Assembly: GCA_031283565.1 (NCBI GenBank)
Contig: JAITBM010000089.1
Coordinates: 1-8,931, forward strand
Reading direction: 5' to 3'
From: Rickettsiales bacterium
GTDB taxonomy: Bacteria > Pseudomonadota > Alphaproteobacteria > Rs-D84
DNA: 8,931 bases
The notes under the pieces were generated by a model. That model ran no database searches. It had not been told where the DNA came from and was given only the letters and a program-made list of their open reading frames with translations. The stretch's first letter is position 1. Every line of letters begins with the position of its first letter. Positions 1 to 6,321 of the stretch are shown piece by piece. The position numbers and the translations under genes are program-made.

Positions 1-451
1 AAACAGAAAAGACGTCATTATTCGCTTATTAGTTTTGATTGATCAGGACGGCCCGCGGACAGGAGTTATCCGACGGATCGTGCACGCGGGCAGCGCTGCT
101 CCAGACATAAAAATTTGGCTGCTGTGCCGTGCAATCCCATAACCCGAATCCTGTCGGCGAACCCGGCCGGGATTGTGCATGGCCAGAGATTAGTGAACAA
201 TTCTTGACAGATGGACTTGACAAAAAAGCCCGATTTTTTTCCAGTAAACGGACAAGAATTCAGCTTTTTCGGCATATTTGTTATTTTTATTTTCTAAAAA
301 GTGTCCGCGCATTTTTGACAGGCGAACGAAAAATGCACAATGACGATTTTATTTTTTCGAGCATAGTTCTATTTTCTGCCTGACAACGAATTTCCAATGT
401 CTGCTTCATGGCGGCGCCGCGTATTTTTACCGCCGATGCGCAAATCTCCGC
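1..451. other. Intergenic stretch without a convincing gene
   Basis: I find no recognisable protein or RNA gene here. The open frames on both strands are short, low in complexity, or mutually overlapping, and none resembles a family I know. The right part (about 230-380) is strongly T/A-rich with long T-runs. Several TTGACA-like hexamers (near 204, 216 and 315) lack a good -10 partner. An imperfect inverted repeat at 126-183 is listed separately. The first bases could hold the end of an upstream gene, but this cannot be decided from the window. Confidence 0.5.
126..183. repeat. Imperfect inverted repeat, possible palindromic element or structured RNA
   Basis: The left arm GCCGTGCAATCCC (126-138) pairs with the right arm GGGATTGTGCATGGC (169-183), with one G-T type mismatch and a two-base bulge. 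The loop of about 30 bases is itself GC-rich (CCGGCCGG at its end). No U-tract follows either arm, so it is not an intrinsic terminator. It could be a degenerate palindromic repeat or part of an unrecognised small RNA. Confidence 0.35.
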
Positions 452-479
452 TTGAAATCCACAAAAAGACATGTATAAT
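452..479 (+). promoter_or_regulatory. Promoter of the tRNA-Arg gene
   Basis: The -35 hexamer TTGAAA (452-457), a 16-bp spacer and a perfect -10 TATAAT (474-479) form a sigma70-type promoter. Predicted initiation is near 486, only about three bases before the mature tRNA 5' end, so the primary transcript would have almost no 5' leader for RNase P to remove. Confidence 0.75.
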
Positions 480-488
480 TGCGGCTGG

Positions 489-565
489 GCAGCCGTGGCT
501 CAACTGGATAGAGCACCGCCCTCCGAAGGCGGGGGTTGCGCGTTCGAATCGCGCCGGCTGCACCA
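489..565 (+). tRNA. tRNA-Arg, anticodon CCG
   Basis: A full cloverleaf is visible. The acceptor stem is GCAGCCG/CGGCTGC (seven perfect pairs). The D arm is GCTC/GAGC. The anticodon stem is CCGCC/GGCGG with loop CTCCGAA, which places anticodon CCG for the arginine codon CGG. The T arm is GCGCG/CGCGC around TTCGAAT. The 3' CCA is encoded. Its own promoter lies directly upstream, and a T-rich run (TTTG, then TTTTTT) just after the CCA probably ends transcription, although no extra hairpin is seen there. Confidence 0.97.
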
Positions 566-1074
566 GTTTGTTTTTTGTTGGTTTTGGGCGAACATGTCGA
601 AGGGAAAATTGTAGTCATAACAAAGGGTTAACCCGTTTAATTCCAAGGTTCAAAAGATTGATTTCAGCAGGCGCCGGATAGGCCAGCTTGTGCGAGTAAT
701 TCAGATTTTCCCCGATTTCCACGGGGCGCGAAAAAATATTATTTTCAATGATTTTGACCCTAAAAAAATTATATCCGCAACCCCGGATCAATAATGCATC
801 TTGCTTTTGGCGGAATTATTGAAAGAATATGCGGGCATTGCCAATTTGAAGCATATCGGATTTCCGAATGATCGGGAAACGAATGCCACGAATATTTATG
901 TCTGATTCATCGGACAAATTGCAAATGCCTTTTTTGGCGGATTTCTGATAAATAATTGCAGATTTCATCAAAATGCTTGCATATTTAACAAAAACATCCG
1001 CCGCCGCGACAGAGCGCCCCGCCTGAACAATAAGCAAGGTGTCGCGCTTATTATGAATCACATGCCGGCCATGA
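566..1074. other. Intergenic stretch, no gene seen
   Basis: No supported gene lies between the tRNA and the next promoter. Small symmetric elements are present: the perfect 10-bp palindrome GGGTTAACCC (625-634), a CCCCG/CGGGG hairpin (710-726) without a downstream U-tract, and a bulged TTTCCGA/TCGGGAAA hairpin (861-879). A minus-strand frame at 816-1061 has no ribosome binding site, no family resemblance and mixed composition, so I do not call it. Confidence 0.5.
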
Positions 1075-1102
1075 TTGACAAAGCATATATTCCGTGTACA
1101 AT
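1075..1102 (+). promoter_or_regulatory. Promoter of the BPL_N-like gene, predicted leaderless mRNA
   Basis: A perfect -35 TTGACA (1075-1080), a 16-bp spacer and a -10 TACAAT (1097-1102) give predicted initiation near 1109. The ATG at 1110 would then sit at the very 5' end of the mRNA. The promoter lies inside the longest open frame, which argues against the upstream ATG at 1053. Confidence 0.65.
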
Positions 1103-1109
1103 ATATTGC

Positions 1110-1940
1110 ATGAAAAAGAATCCATCTATCACCATGATTGAATCATTCCAACCGTACAGCCGGGCTCAAATGCGATATTTGAAGCAAAACTATCCGAAAT
1201 ATGAATACATTTTTTTATCGGATAAAAGCAATGGAAATCGGGTTTATCTGCCATCCTGGATGCCGCAATTGCTGATTCTGCCAGGCGGCCCGATAAACAA
1301 GAAAATATTTCTGAGCTGCGGGGATGAAATAAAAAAATACGCATTGTCAGGCGGAAACATAATGGCCGTTTGCAGCGCGAACTATATGATGACCGAATAT
1401 TCCATTACCGAGACGATCAGGGGCAGATACAAATTGCTGCAATCCGGGTGTTCCACGAAATTATTCGGCGGCGCAACCGTGTATCTGAAAACAAAAAATT
1501 CCGACATGCCGCAGGTGAAATACGCATTCGACCGCGATGACAACAAAATCGCCTGCCTTTATTACAACGGCCCTTATATAAGCGGGATGCGCCTTACCAA
1601 GCCGGCAGAATACGAGGAATGCGAGCCGATACTGCGCACAAAAATAAAAAATAACAAATTGGCGAATAACGAGCTTTTTGTAATGGTGCGAAAAAAACTG
1701 CCGGGCGGCGGAAACTTGGTTTTATCGACTTGCCATTGCGACCATTCGTTTGCATCCGAACTGGACTTTGCGGGAAAAATTGCGGACGGGGAATCGGAAC
1801 CAGAAGCGGCGCACAAACATTCACACACGAATTACCTTTCCCGAATCGCCCGGCTTGCCGATAAAATAAACAAAACCGAAAGCAAAATGCAGGCCGTGCG
1901 GAATTACGTATACGAGGACATCTTCGGACTCGAAAGATGA
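1110..1940 (+). CDS. BPL_N / class I glutamine-amidotransferase-like protein
   Basis: The protein (276 aa from this start) resembles the N-terminal domain of eukaryotic-type biotin-protein ligase (BPL_N), a class I glutamine-amidotransferase-like fold. Visible hallmarks are LILPGGP at about residues 55-61, a glycine-rich strand leading to AVCSANY with a nucleophile-like Cys88, the segment KLFGGATVYL, LYYNGP, and GGGNLVLSTCHCDH near the end of the fold with His209 at the usual His position. No ligase or biotin-binding domain follows. The last 60 or so residues are charged and probably helical. The substrate is unknown, so I give no gene symbol. The frame is open from ATG 1053, but a TTGACA/TACAAT promoter starts transcription at about 1109, so ATG 1110 (leaderless) is preferred. 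ATG 1134, preceded by a weak AAGAA, is an alternative. It ends 91 bp before the tracrRNA terminator and has no visible functional link to CRISPR. Confidence 0.7.
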   Translation: MKKNPSITMIESFQPYSRAQMRYLKQNYPKYEYIFLSDKSNGNRVYLPSWMPQLLILPGGPINKKIFLSCGDEIKKYALSGGNIMAVCSANYMMTEYSITETIRGRYKLLQSGCSTKLFGGATVYLKTKNSDMPQVKYAFDRDDNKIACLYYNGPYISGMRLTKPAEYEECEPILRTKIKNNKLANNELFVMVRKKLPGGGNLVLSTCHCDHSFASELDFAGKIADGESEPEAAHKHSHTNYLSRIARLADKINKTESKMQAVRNYVYEDIFGLER

Positions 1941-1961
1941 CTGCGCGGCTTCTTGAAATTT

Positions 1962-1985
1962 GCGGATAAAATCATTTTAATCCGC
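1962..1985. terminator. Hairpin after the BPL_N-like gene, possible transcript end
   Basis: GCGGATAAAAT (1962-1972) and ATTTTAATCCGC (1974-1985) can form a hairpin of six GC-rich plus several AT pairs with one bulge. It lies 22 bp after the stop codon of the BPL_N-like gene. No U-tract follows on either strand, so it may be a transcript-end stabiliser or a weak terminator rather than a standard intrinsic terminator. Confidence 0.3.
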
Positions 1986-2030
1986 GGCTATTCTGAAATA
2001 ATCCGGCGGCGCCAATTCCGGCATTTATAG

Positions 2031-2060
2031 AAAAAAGGGGACGGCAAAAGCCGGAGCCCC
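2031..2060 (-). terminator. Intrinsic terminator of the tracrRNA
   Basis: On the minus strand, GGGG (complement of 2057-2060) and CCCC (complement of 2037-2040) enclose CGGC/GCCG around a TTTT loop, with a small asymmetric internal loop. The stem is followed directly by six U residues (complement of 2031-2036). This is a textbook Rho-independent terminator. It also supplies the only GC-rich hairpin of the tracrRNA tail. Confidence 0.85.
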
Positions 2061-2116
2061 ACAGAATAAATCTTTATTATAGTTTGCTTTCCAAATCAAT
2101 CTATGAAACTTACTCT
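2031..2116 (-). ncRNA. tracrRNA for the type II-C Cas9
   Basis: The trans-activating RNA pairs with the repeat part of each crRNA and loads it into Cas9. The anti-repeat is seen directly: 2077-2098 on the plus strand is identical to 22 consecutive bases of the CRISPR repeat (repeat positions 2-23), and a G-U pair extends this to position 1. Weaker similarity continues past 2100. On the minus strand a strong promoter lies upstream (predicted start at about 2116), and an intrinsic terminator ends in a U-tract at 2031, giving about 86 nt. After the anti-repeat the tail holds a weak AT-rich hairpin (AATAA/TTATT, 2065-2078 region, overlapping the anti-repeat end) and then only the terminator hairpin. 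This is a very short tail. It is divergent from cas9 and on the same strand as the array. Exact ends are predictions. Confidence 0.88.
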
Positions 2117-2119
2117 TTC

Positions 2120-2148
2120 TTGATTATAGTAAAATATTGTCGTAAAGT
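2120..2148 (+). promoter_or_regulatory. Candidate cas9 promoter, overlapping the tracrRNA promoter
   Basis: TTGATT (2120-2125), a 17-bp spacer and TAAAGT (2143-2148) match the sigma70 consensus at four of six bases each. Predicted initiation near 2155 would give a 5' leader of about 14 nt that just contains the cas9 Shine-Dalgarno AAAGGA (2157-2162). The -35 overlaps the -10 of the opposing tracrRNA promoter and vice versa. A weaker alternative -10 (TAAAAT, 2130-2135) lacks a good -35. Confidence 0.5.
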
Positions 2149-2151
2149 CAA
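2123..2151 (-). promoter_or_regulatory. Strong tracrRNA promoter
   Basis: Read on the minus strand, TTGACT (complement of 2146-2151), a 17-bp spacer and a perfect TATAAT (complement of 2123-2128) form a near-consensus sigma70 promoter. Initiation is predicted at an A at about 2116, 18 bp before the identical anti-repeat block. Confidence 0.85.
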
Positions 2152-2168
2152 GACTCAAAGGAACATCA

Positions 2169-5100
2169 ATGAAAAAAATATTCGGATTTGATCTGGGGAT
2201 TGCGTCAATCGGCTGGGCGGTTGTAAACATAGGCAAAGAAAATAAAAATCCGGAAAATGGAATGGCATCCGGCGAAGAAAGCGAAATTGCCGCATGCGGG
2301 GTCCGCTGCTTTAACGAAGCCGACAATGCCGCCGACAGACGGGGCGCGCGCTGCATGCGCAGGCGGCTTAGGCACCGCGCATTGAGAATGAAACAAATCC
2401 GCGATTTGCTGCGTCGCGAGAACATCATTGATATCGCGGAAGCTGAAAAATACGGGGGGACAAATTCAGCCTATCAGCCGATCAAGCTGGACAATACCGA
2501 CGAGCCCATTGCCGACCTGCGGACAAAAATCGCGTTCAATCGGAAACTGACGAGCCGGGAAACGGGACGGCTTTTGTATTTCTTTGCAAAGCACCGGGGA
2601 TATGACGACATAACGTATCCCATTGAAATAAATGCGGGGAAAAAATCCAAAGAACCGCAGGATAAAGACGAGAAAGAGAAAGCCAAAACGACCGGCACGA
2701 TTGCGAATTCATTGACGGAAATGCGCAAGCCGGAAAACGCCGGCAAAACAATGGCGCAAATCGTGCTGGAAAAATACGGCCGTCTGCGCAACCGCACGAA
2801 GGGCGCCAAGGCGCAGTATGCCGCGTCAATACCGCGATCGCAAATAGAAAACGAATCGCGGCAAATTCTTGCGGCGCAAGAGCAATTTGGAAACGATGCG
2901 ATGAAACGCGTGTTTGACGAATGGAGGGATATCGCGTTCTGCCAAAGAAAATACAACGAATCCGACGGGATAATGTATAAAAAAATTGAAGAAATGGTCG
3001 GAATGTGCAAGCACGAAAAAGACCAGCCGGCTGCGCCGAAAGAATCGCCGACCGCCGAATTATTTGTCGCGCTGACCCGGATAAACAACTTGAAAATCGC
3101 CGGGCGCGAGTCGGAGAAACTGACGGCGGCCGAACGCGCGCTTGTTTTGGAAGAATTGTATAAATTGGCCGGCGGAATGACATTCGCGCGGCTAAGAAAA
3201 TTGCTGAATCTTTCCGAAACAGATACTTTCGCCGGACTGGATTACGAACAAAAGAACAAAGACGGAACAGAATCGGAAAAAAATCCGGAAGATGCAAAAT
3301 TCTATGCGATGACCGGCTGGCACAAGTTAAAAAAACTTTTTGGGAACAACATTCCGGAGATTAAAATTCTGGATAAAATAGTGACCGCGGCCGCCACGGG
3401 AAAAACACCGGCCGGCATTGAGGAAAAATTAAAAGCAGAGCCAGAAATTCCAAAGAATCTGTATGAGCGCATAAAGAAATTGACGTCAAGCAAGTTTATA
3501 AAAATATCGCTGAAAGCTCTGTATAACATCGTGCCGTACATGGAACAAGGCTTGTTTTATAACGAGGCGTGCGAGGAATACAATAAAACCGCCTTGTTGT
3601 TATATAATCCGCGGGATACGGGAGGTTCGTTCCTTGACGATACGGATAAGTGCGGAGACGAGTTTTTGAAGCGAATCGATATGAAAAAATTAGGCAGCCG
3701 GGTGACTAGCCCGGTTGCGAAAAGAACAATATCGCAGTTTCGGCGGGTCTATAACGCAATGGTGCGAAAGTATGGCGCGCCTGACGAAGTTCATGTCGAA
3801 TGCGGAAGGGAATTGAAAAAAAGTCCCGATGAACGCAGGAACATTGCGGCTGAAAACGCACAAAGACGGCGCGCGCGCGAAGCGGCAATCGAAAACCATG
3901 GGAAGGAGAACGCAACGCGGGGAATTCTTTACGATACGCAAGGCGGCAAGTGTCCATATTGCGGAAAGAAAATCGAAGTCTCTGAGTTGGGAAAGTGTGA
4001 AATCGACCACATTCTGCCATATTCCCGCTCGCTGGACAACGGGTTCGGCAATAAAGTTCTGGCACATGCAAAATGCAACCAGGACAAGAGGGACAGAACG
4101 CCGTACGAGTGGAGCAACCAGGAAAAGAATAGTGAACGAAAAATGCAAATTGGCGGATGGGACGATTTTAAGGCGCATGCGAAGGCAATTATAAAAAATC
4201 CGCAAAAAAGGCTGAAGCTTTTGAACACCACTTTTGCGGAAAACGAAAAAGAATTTGCGGAGCGGAACGCGTGCGATAACGCAATTATTGCAAATTTTGT
4301 AGTCCGTTACGTGAAAGATTGCACGAAGGGCAAAGTGGCGATTCGCACTCCGAACGGCTCGCTGACGGCATTTTTGCGGCACCAATGGGGCTTGGAAAAG
4401 AATCGCGATGAATCCAGCAAGCATCACGCGCAAGACGCGATTGTTATAGCATGCGCGACACAGGGATTGATACAATTCTTACAAACATGGGCCGGCAAGA
4501 TGGAATCGGATTTAAAGTGGAATAAGAACCAAGCAAATCGCAAGCTTTTTAGAGCGCCGTGGAAAAATTTCCGCGGCGAAGTTTTGGAAAAATTGCAGGG
4601 TGTCTTCGTATCCCGTCCGCCGCAGAAAAAAGCAACGGGCGCATTGCATAAAGAAACCATCGCCAGCGGGAAGAAAACTGCAACCGGACTGGATATCCGT
4701 CATGGCAAAGCAAACGGAGGAAACAAATTCAGATTCGACCTTTTTCGAAAAAAAGGAAAATTTATAGCAGTGCCGATAACTTTCATGGATTTAAGCACGC
4801 AAAACGCGGAAAAATCATTCATACCGGACGGACTTGCAATCGACGATTTTGTGATGACTTTGCATAAAGACGATTGCGTTTGCATAAAAACAGCAGATTC
4901 CGCCTATGATAAATTTTATATTCAGGAATTACACGGCGAAAGTTTTTTGCTATATGCGCACGACTGGGCGGTTGTCAACCGCAGTATCAGAGAATATGCC
5001 GAAATCGTGAAAATTGGGAATCATATAATCTTCGACGGCAAAGATGTCAAGGTGCATGGTTTTGACCAACGTAAAAATAAAATCATTGCTAAGTATAAAG

Positions 5101-5420
5101 ATTTTAATAAAAACGAAAAAGTCGCGGAGATTGAAGGAGAGCAAACTGAGGACGGCAAACTCAGACTGGCAAAACCGGTCAAGAAACTTGTTTCAATCCA
5201 TTCCGTCGGGGTTGGAAAAATCAAAGAAATTATCAAATACGATGTGGATATGCTGGGGAAGACTATAAGGGAAGTAAAAAATCATTCATACGAACCGGTT
5301 GCAAACATCGCGATAAAGAATTCCGCGTGGAAGGCGGAGCATAAAAAACGGAAGGAAAGGATAGCAAAGGGAGATCCGAATTATGGGCTGGCGCATCCTG
5401 AGCCTGACAAAACCATGTAA
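2169..5420 (+). CDS. cas9: CRISPR-associated endonuclease Cas9, type II-C
   Basis: RNA-guided DNA endonuclease of 1083 aa, a normal II-C size, which cuts DNA matching the crRNA guide when loaded with tracrRNA:crRNA. RuvC-I is at the N-terminus (FGFDLGIASIGW, catalytic Asp8). An arginine-rich bridge helix follows (about 55-85), then the recognition lobe (to about 510). RuvC-II has VHVE with Glu544. The HNH domain (about 590-650) has a CPYCG zinc-type pair (Cys595, Cys598), EIDHILPYSR with Asp613/His614, and CNQDK with Asn637. RuvC-III has HHAQD with His753/Asp756. The wedge and PAM-interacting region is about 770-1083. All expected catalytic residues are present, so it should be active. The ATG follows AAAGGA by six bases. 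The 3' end overlaps cas1 by 38 bp. The PAM cannot be read from the sequence. Confidence 0.97.
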   Translation: MKKIFGFDLGIASIGWAVVNIGKENKNPENGMASGEESEIAACGVRCFNEADNAADRRGARCMRRRLRHRALRMKQIRDLLRRENIIDIAEAEKYGGTNSAYQPIKLDNTDEPIADLRTKIAFNRKLTSRETGRLLYFFAKHRGYDDITYPIEINAGKKSKEPQDKDEKEKAKTTGTIANSLTEMRKPENAGKTMAQIVLEKYGRLRNRTKGAKAQYAASIPRSQIENESRQILAAQEQFGNDAMKRVFDEWRDIAFCQRKYNESDGIMYKKIEEMVGMCKHEKDQPAAPKESPTAELFVALTRINNLKIAGRESEKLTAAERALVLEELYKLAGGMTFARLRKLLNLSETDTFAGLDYEQKNKDGTESEKNPEDAKFYAMTGWHKLKKLFGNNIPEIKILDKIVTAAATGKTPAGIEEKLKAEPEIPKNLYERIKKLTSSKFIKISLKALYNIVPYMEQGLFYNEACEEYNKTALLLYNPRDTGGSFLDDTDKCGDEFLKRIDMKKLGSRVTSPVAKRTISQFRRVYNAMVRKYGAPDEVHVECGRELKKSPDERRNIAAENAQRRRAREAAIENHGKENATRGILYDTQGGKCPYCGKKIEVSELGKCEIDHILPYSRSLDNGFGNKVLAHAKCNQDKRDRTPYEWSNQEKNSERKMQIGGWDDFKAHAKAIIKNPQKRLKLLNTTFAENEKEFAERNACDNAIIANFVVRYVKDCTKGKVAIRTPNGSLTAFLRHQWGLEKNRDESSKHHAQDAIVIACATQGLIQFLQTWAGKMESDLKWNKNQANRKLFRAPWKNFRGEVLEKLQGVFVSRPPQKKATGALHKETIASGKKTATGLDIRHGKANGGNKFRFDLFRKKGKFIAVPITFMDLSTQNAEKSFIPDGLAIDDFVMTLHKDDCVCIKTADSAYDKFYIQELHGESFLLYAHDWAVVNRSIREYAEIVKIGNHIIFDGKDVKVHGFDQRKNKIIAKYKDFNKNEKVAEIEGEQTEDGKLRLAKPVKKLVSIHSVGVGKIKEIIKYDVDMLGKTIREVKNHSYEPVANIAIKNSAWKAEHKKRKERIAKGDPNYGLAHPEPDKTM

Positions 5421-6309
5421 AATATCCGTCCGGCAATCACAGCTTTTTTACGAGCCCGCGGATGGCGAATCGCATGCGTTTCCGATCGAGGACATATCGG
5501 TTATCGTGCTTGATACCGGATTTGTGCAGCTAAGCGGAACATTGCTGGCACAACTGGCGTCGTCGAACGCGGCGGTGTTTTCGTGCGACGAAACCCATAT
5601 GCCGAACGGAATTTTCATGCCGTTTGCGGAACACTCGCGAATGACGGAAATAGCGAACGCGCAAGCTGCGGCAAGCGAGCCGTTGAAAAAGCGCCTGTGG
5701 CAAATGATTGTCCGCCGAAAAATTATGAATCAAGCGTCCGTGCTGAGAATCTGCGGCCGCGACAATGCGGAGCTGCTTTGCAATTTGGCGGAGCGGGTGC
5801 AATCCGGCGATTCTGAAAATATTGAGGCTTATGCCGCCGGAGTTTACTGGCGCGCGCTGTTTGACGGCGAATTTCAACGCGAAAAAAATTATGCAAAAAA
5901 TCCGTCTATCAGAAATTCGGCATTAAATTACGGATATGCGGTTATGCGAGGCGCGGTGGCGAGAAGCATCGCCGCCGCCGGATTCGTGCCATGCTTTGGC
6001 ATTCATCATTGCAGCGAATTGAATTCGTTTAATCTTGCGGACGATTTGATCGAGCCGTTTCGAGCCTATGCGGATTTCGCCGCAGCGACGACGGACTTTG
6101 CGAATATGGAAACATTGACGCCGGAATTAAAAAACAAACTGATTTCCGCCTTGCTTTACGAAACGGAAATTTGCGGGGAATCCATGCAAATTTTGAAAGC
6201 GTGCACGGTAGCGGCGGAATCGCTTGCTAAATGCCTGAAAACCAAAAGCTGCGAATTCCTGAAATTGCCGGAAATGAAAAACGTGCCAAAAATCACAAAT
6301 ATGAAATAA
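5383..6309 (+). CDS. cas1: CRISPR adaptation integrase Cas1, type II
   Basis: Cas1 (308 aa) and Cas2 form the integrase that inserts new spacers into the array. The sequence shows the usual N-terminal beta-rich domain (about 1-75) and a helical catalytic domain. Metal-binding candidates are Glu148 in IEAYAAGVYW, His208/His209 in CFGIHH, and Glu224 in NLADDLIEPFR. The GIHH...LNSFNLADD..EPFR pattern is typical of type II Cas1. The start at 5383 is well supported: AAAGGGAG (5366-5373) lies nine bases upstream inside the cas9 end, and the 38-bp overlap suggests translational coupling with cas9. Twelve bases separate its stop from cas2. No csn2 or cas4 lies nearby, as expected for II-C. Confidence 0.96.
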   Translation: MGWRILSLTKPCKISVRQSQLFYEPADGESHAFPIEDISVIVLDTGFVQLSGTLLAQLASSNAAVFSCDETHMPNGIFMPFAEHSRMTEIANAQAAASEPLKKRLWQMIVRRKIMNQASVLRICGRDNAELLCNLAERVQSGDSENIEAYAAGVYWRALFDGEFQREKNYAKNPSIRNSALNYGYAVMRGAVARSIAAAGFVPCFGIHHCSELNSFNLADDLIEPFRAYADFAAATTDFANMETLTPELKNKLISALLYETEICGESMQILKACTVAAESLAKCLKTKSCEFLKLPEMKNVPKITNMK

Positions 6310-6321
6310 ACGTCAAAAATT

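Noticed and set aside
29..383. Several open frames on both strands at the left edge
   Set aside because: They overlap each other, show no protein-like pattern, and lack start signals.
489..565. tRNA-Arg as an integration site for a CRISPR-bearing island
   Set aside because: No integrase gene and no second copy of the tRNA 3' end is present in the window.
397..681. Plus-strand open frame of 94 codons
   Set aside because: It runs straight through the tRNA-Arg gene and has no start signal; a chance frame.
710..726. CCCCG/CGGGG hairpin as a terminator
   Set aside because: Only five pairs and no U-tract in the right place on either strand.
816..1061. Minus-strand open frame of 81 codons
   Set aside because: No ribosome binding site, no recognisable family, and it lies in AT-rich intergenic DNA overlapping the region just upstream of the BPL_N-like gene promoter.
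1053..1109. Upstream start for the BPL_N-like protein at 1053
   Set aside because: The TTGACA/TACAAT promoter lies inside this extension, and there is no Shine-Dalgarno at 1053.
2041..2060. Terminator for plus-strand transcription before cas9
   Set aside because: The hairpin is symmetric, but a U-tract follows it only on the minus strand, so it belongs to the tracrRNA.
2096..5236. Long antisense and alternate-frame open frames across cas9
   Set aside because: Shadows of the cas9 coding sequence: unlikely composition, no start signals and no family match.
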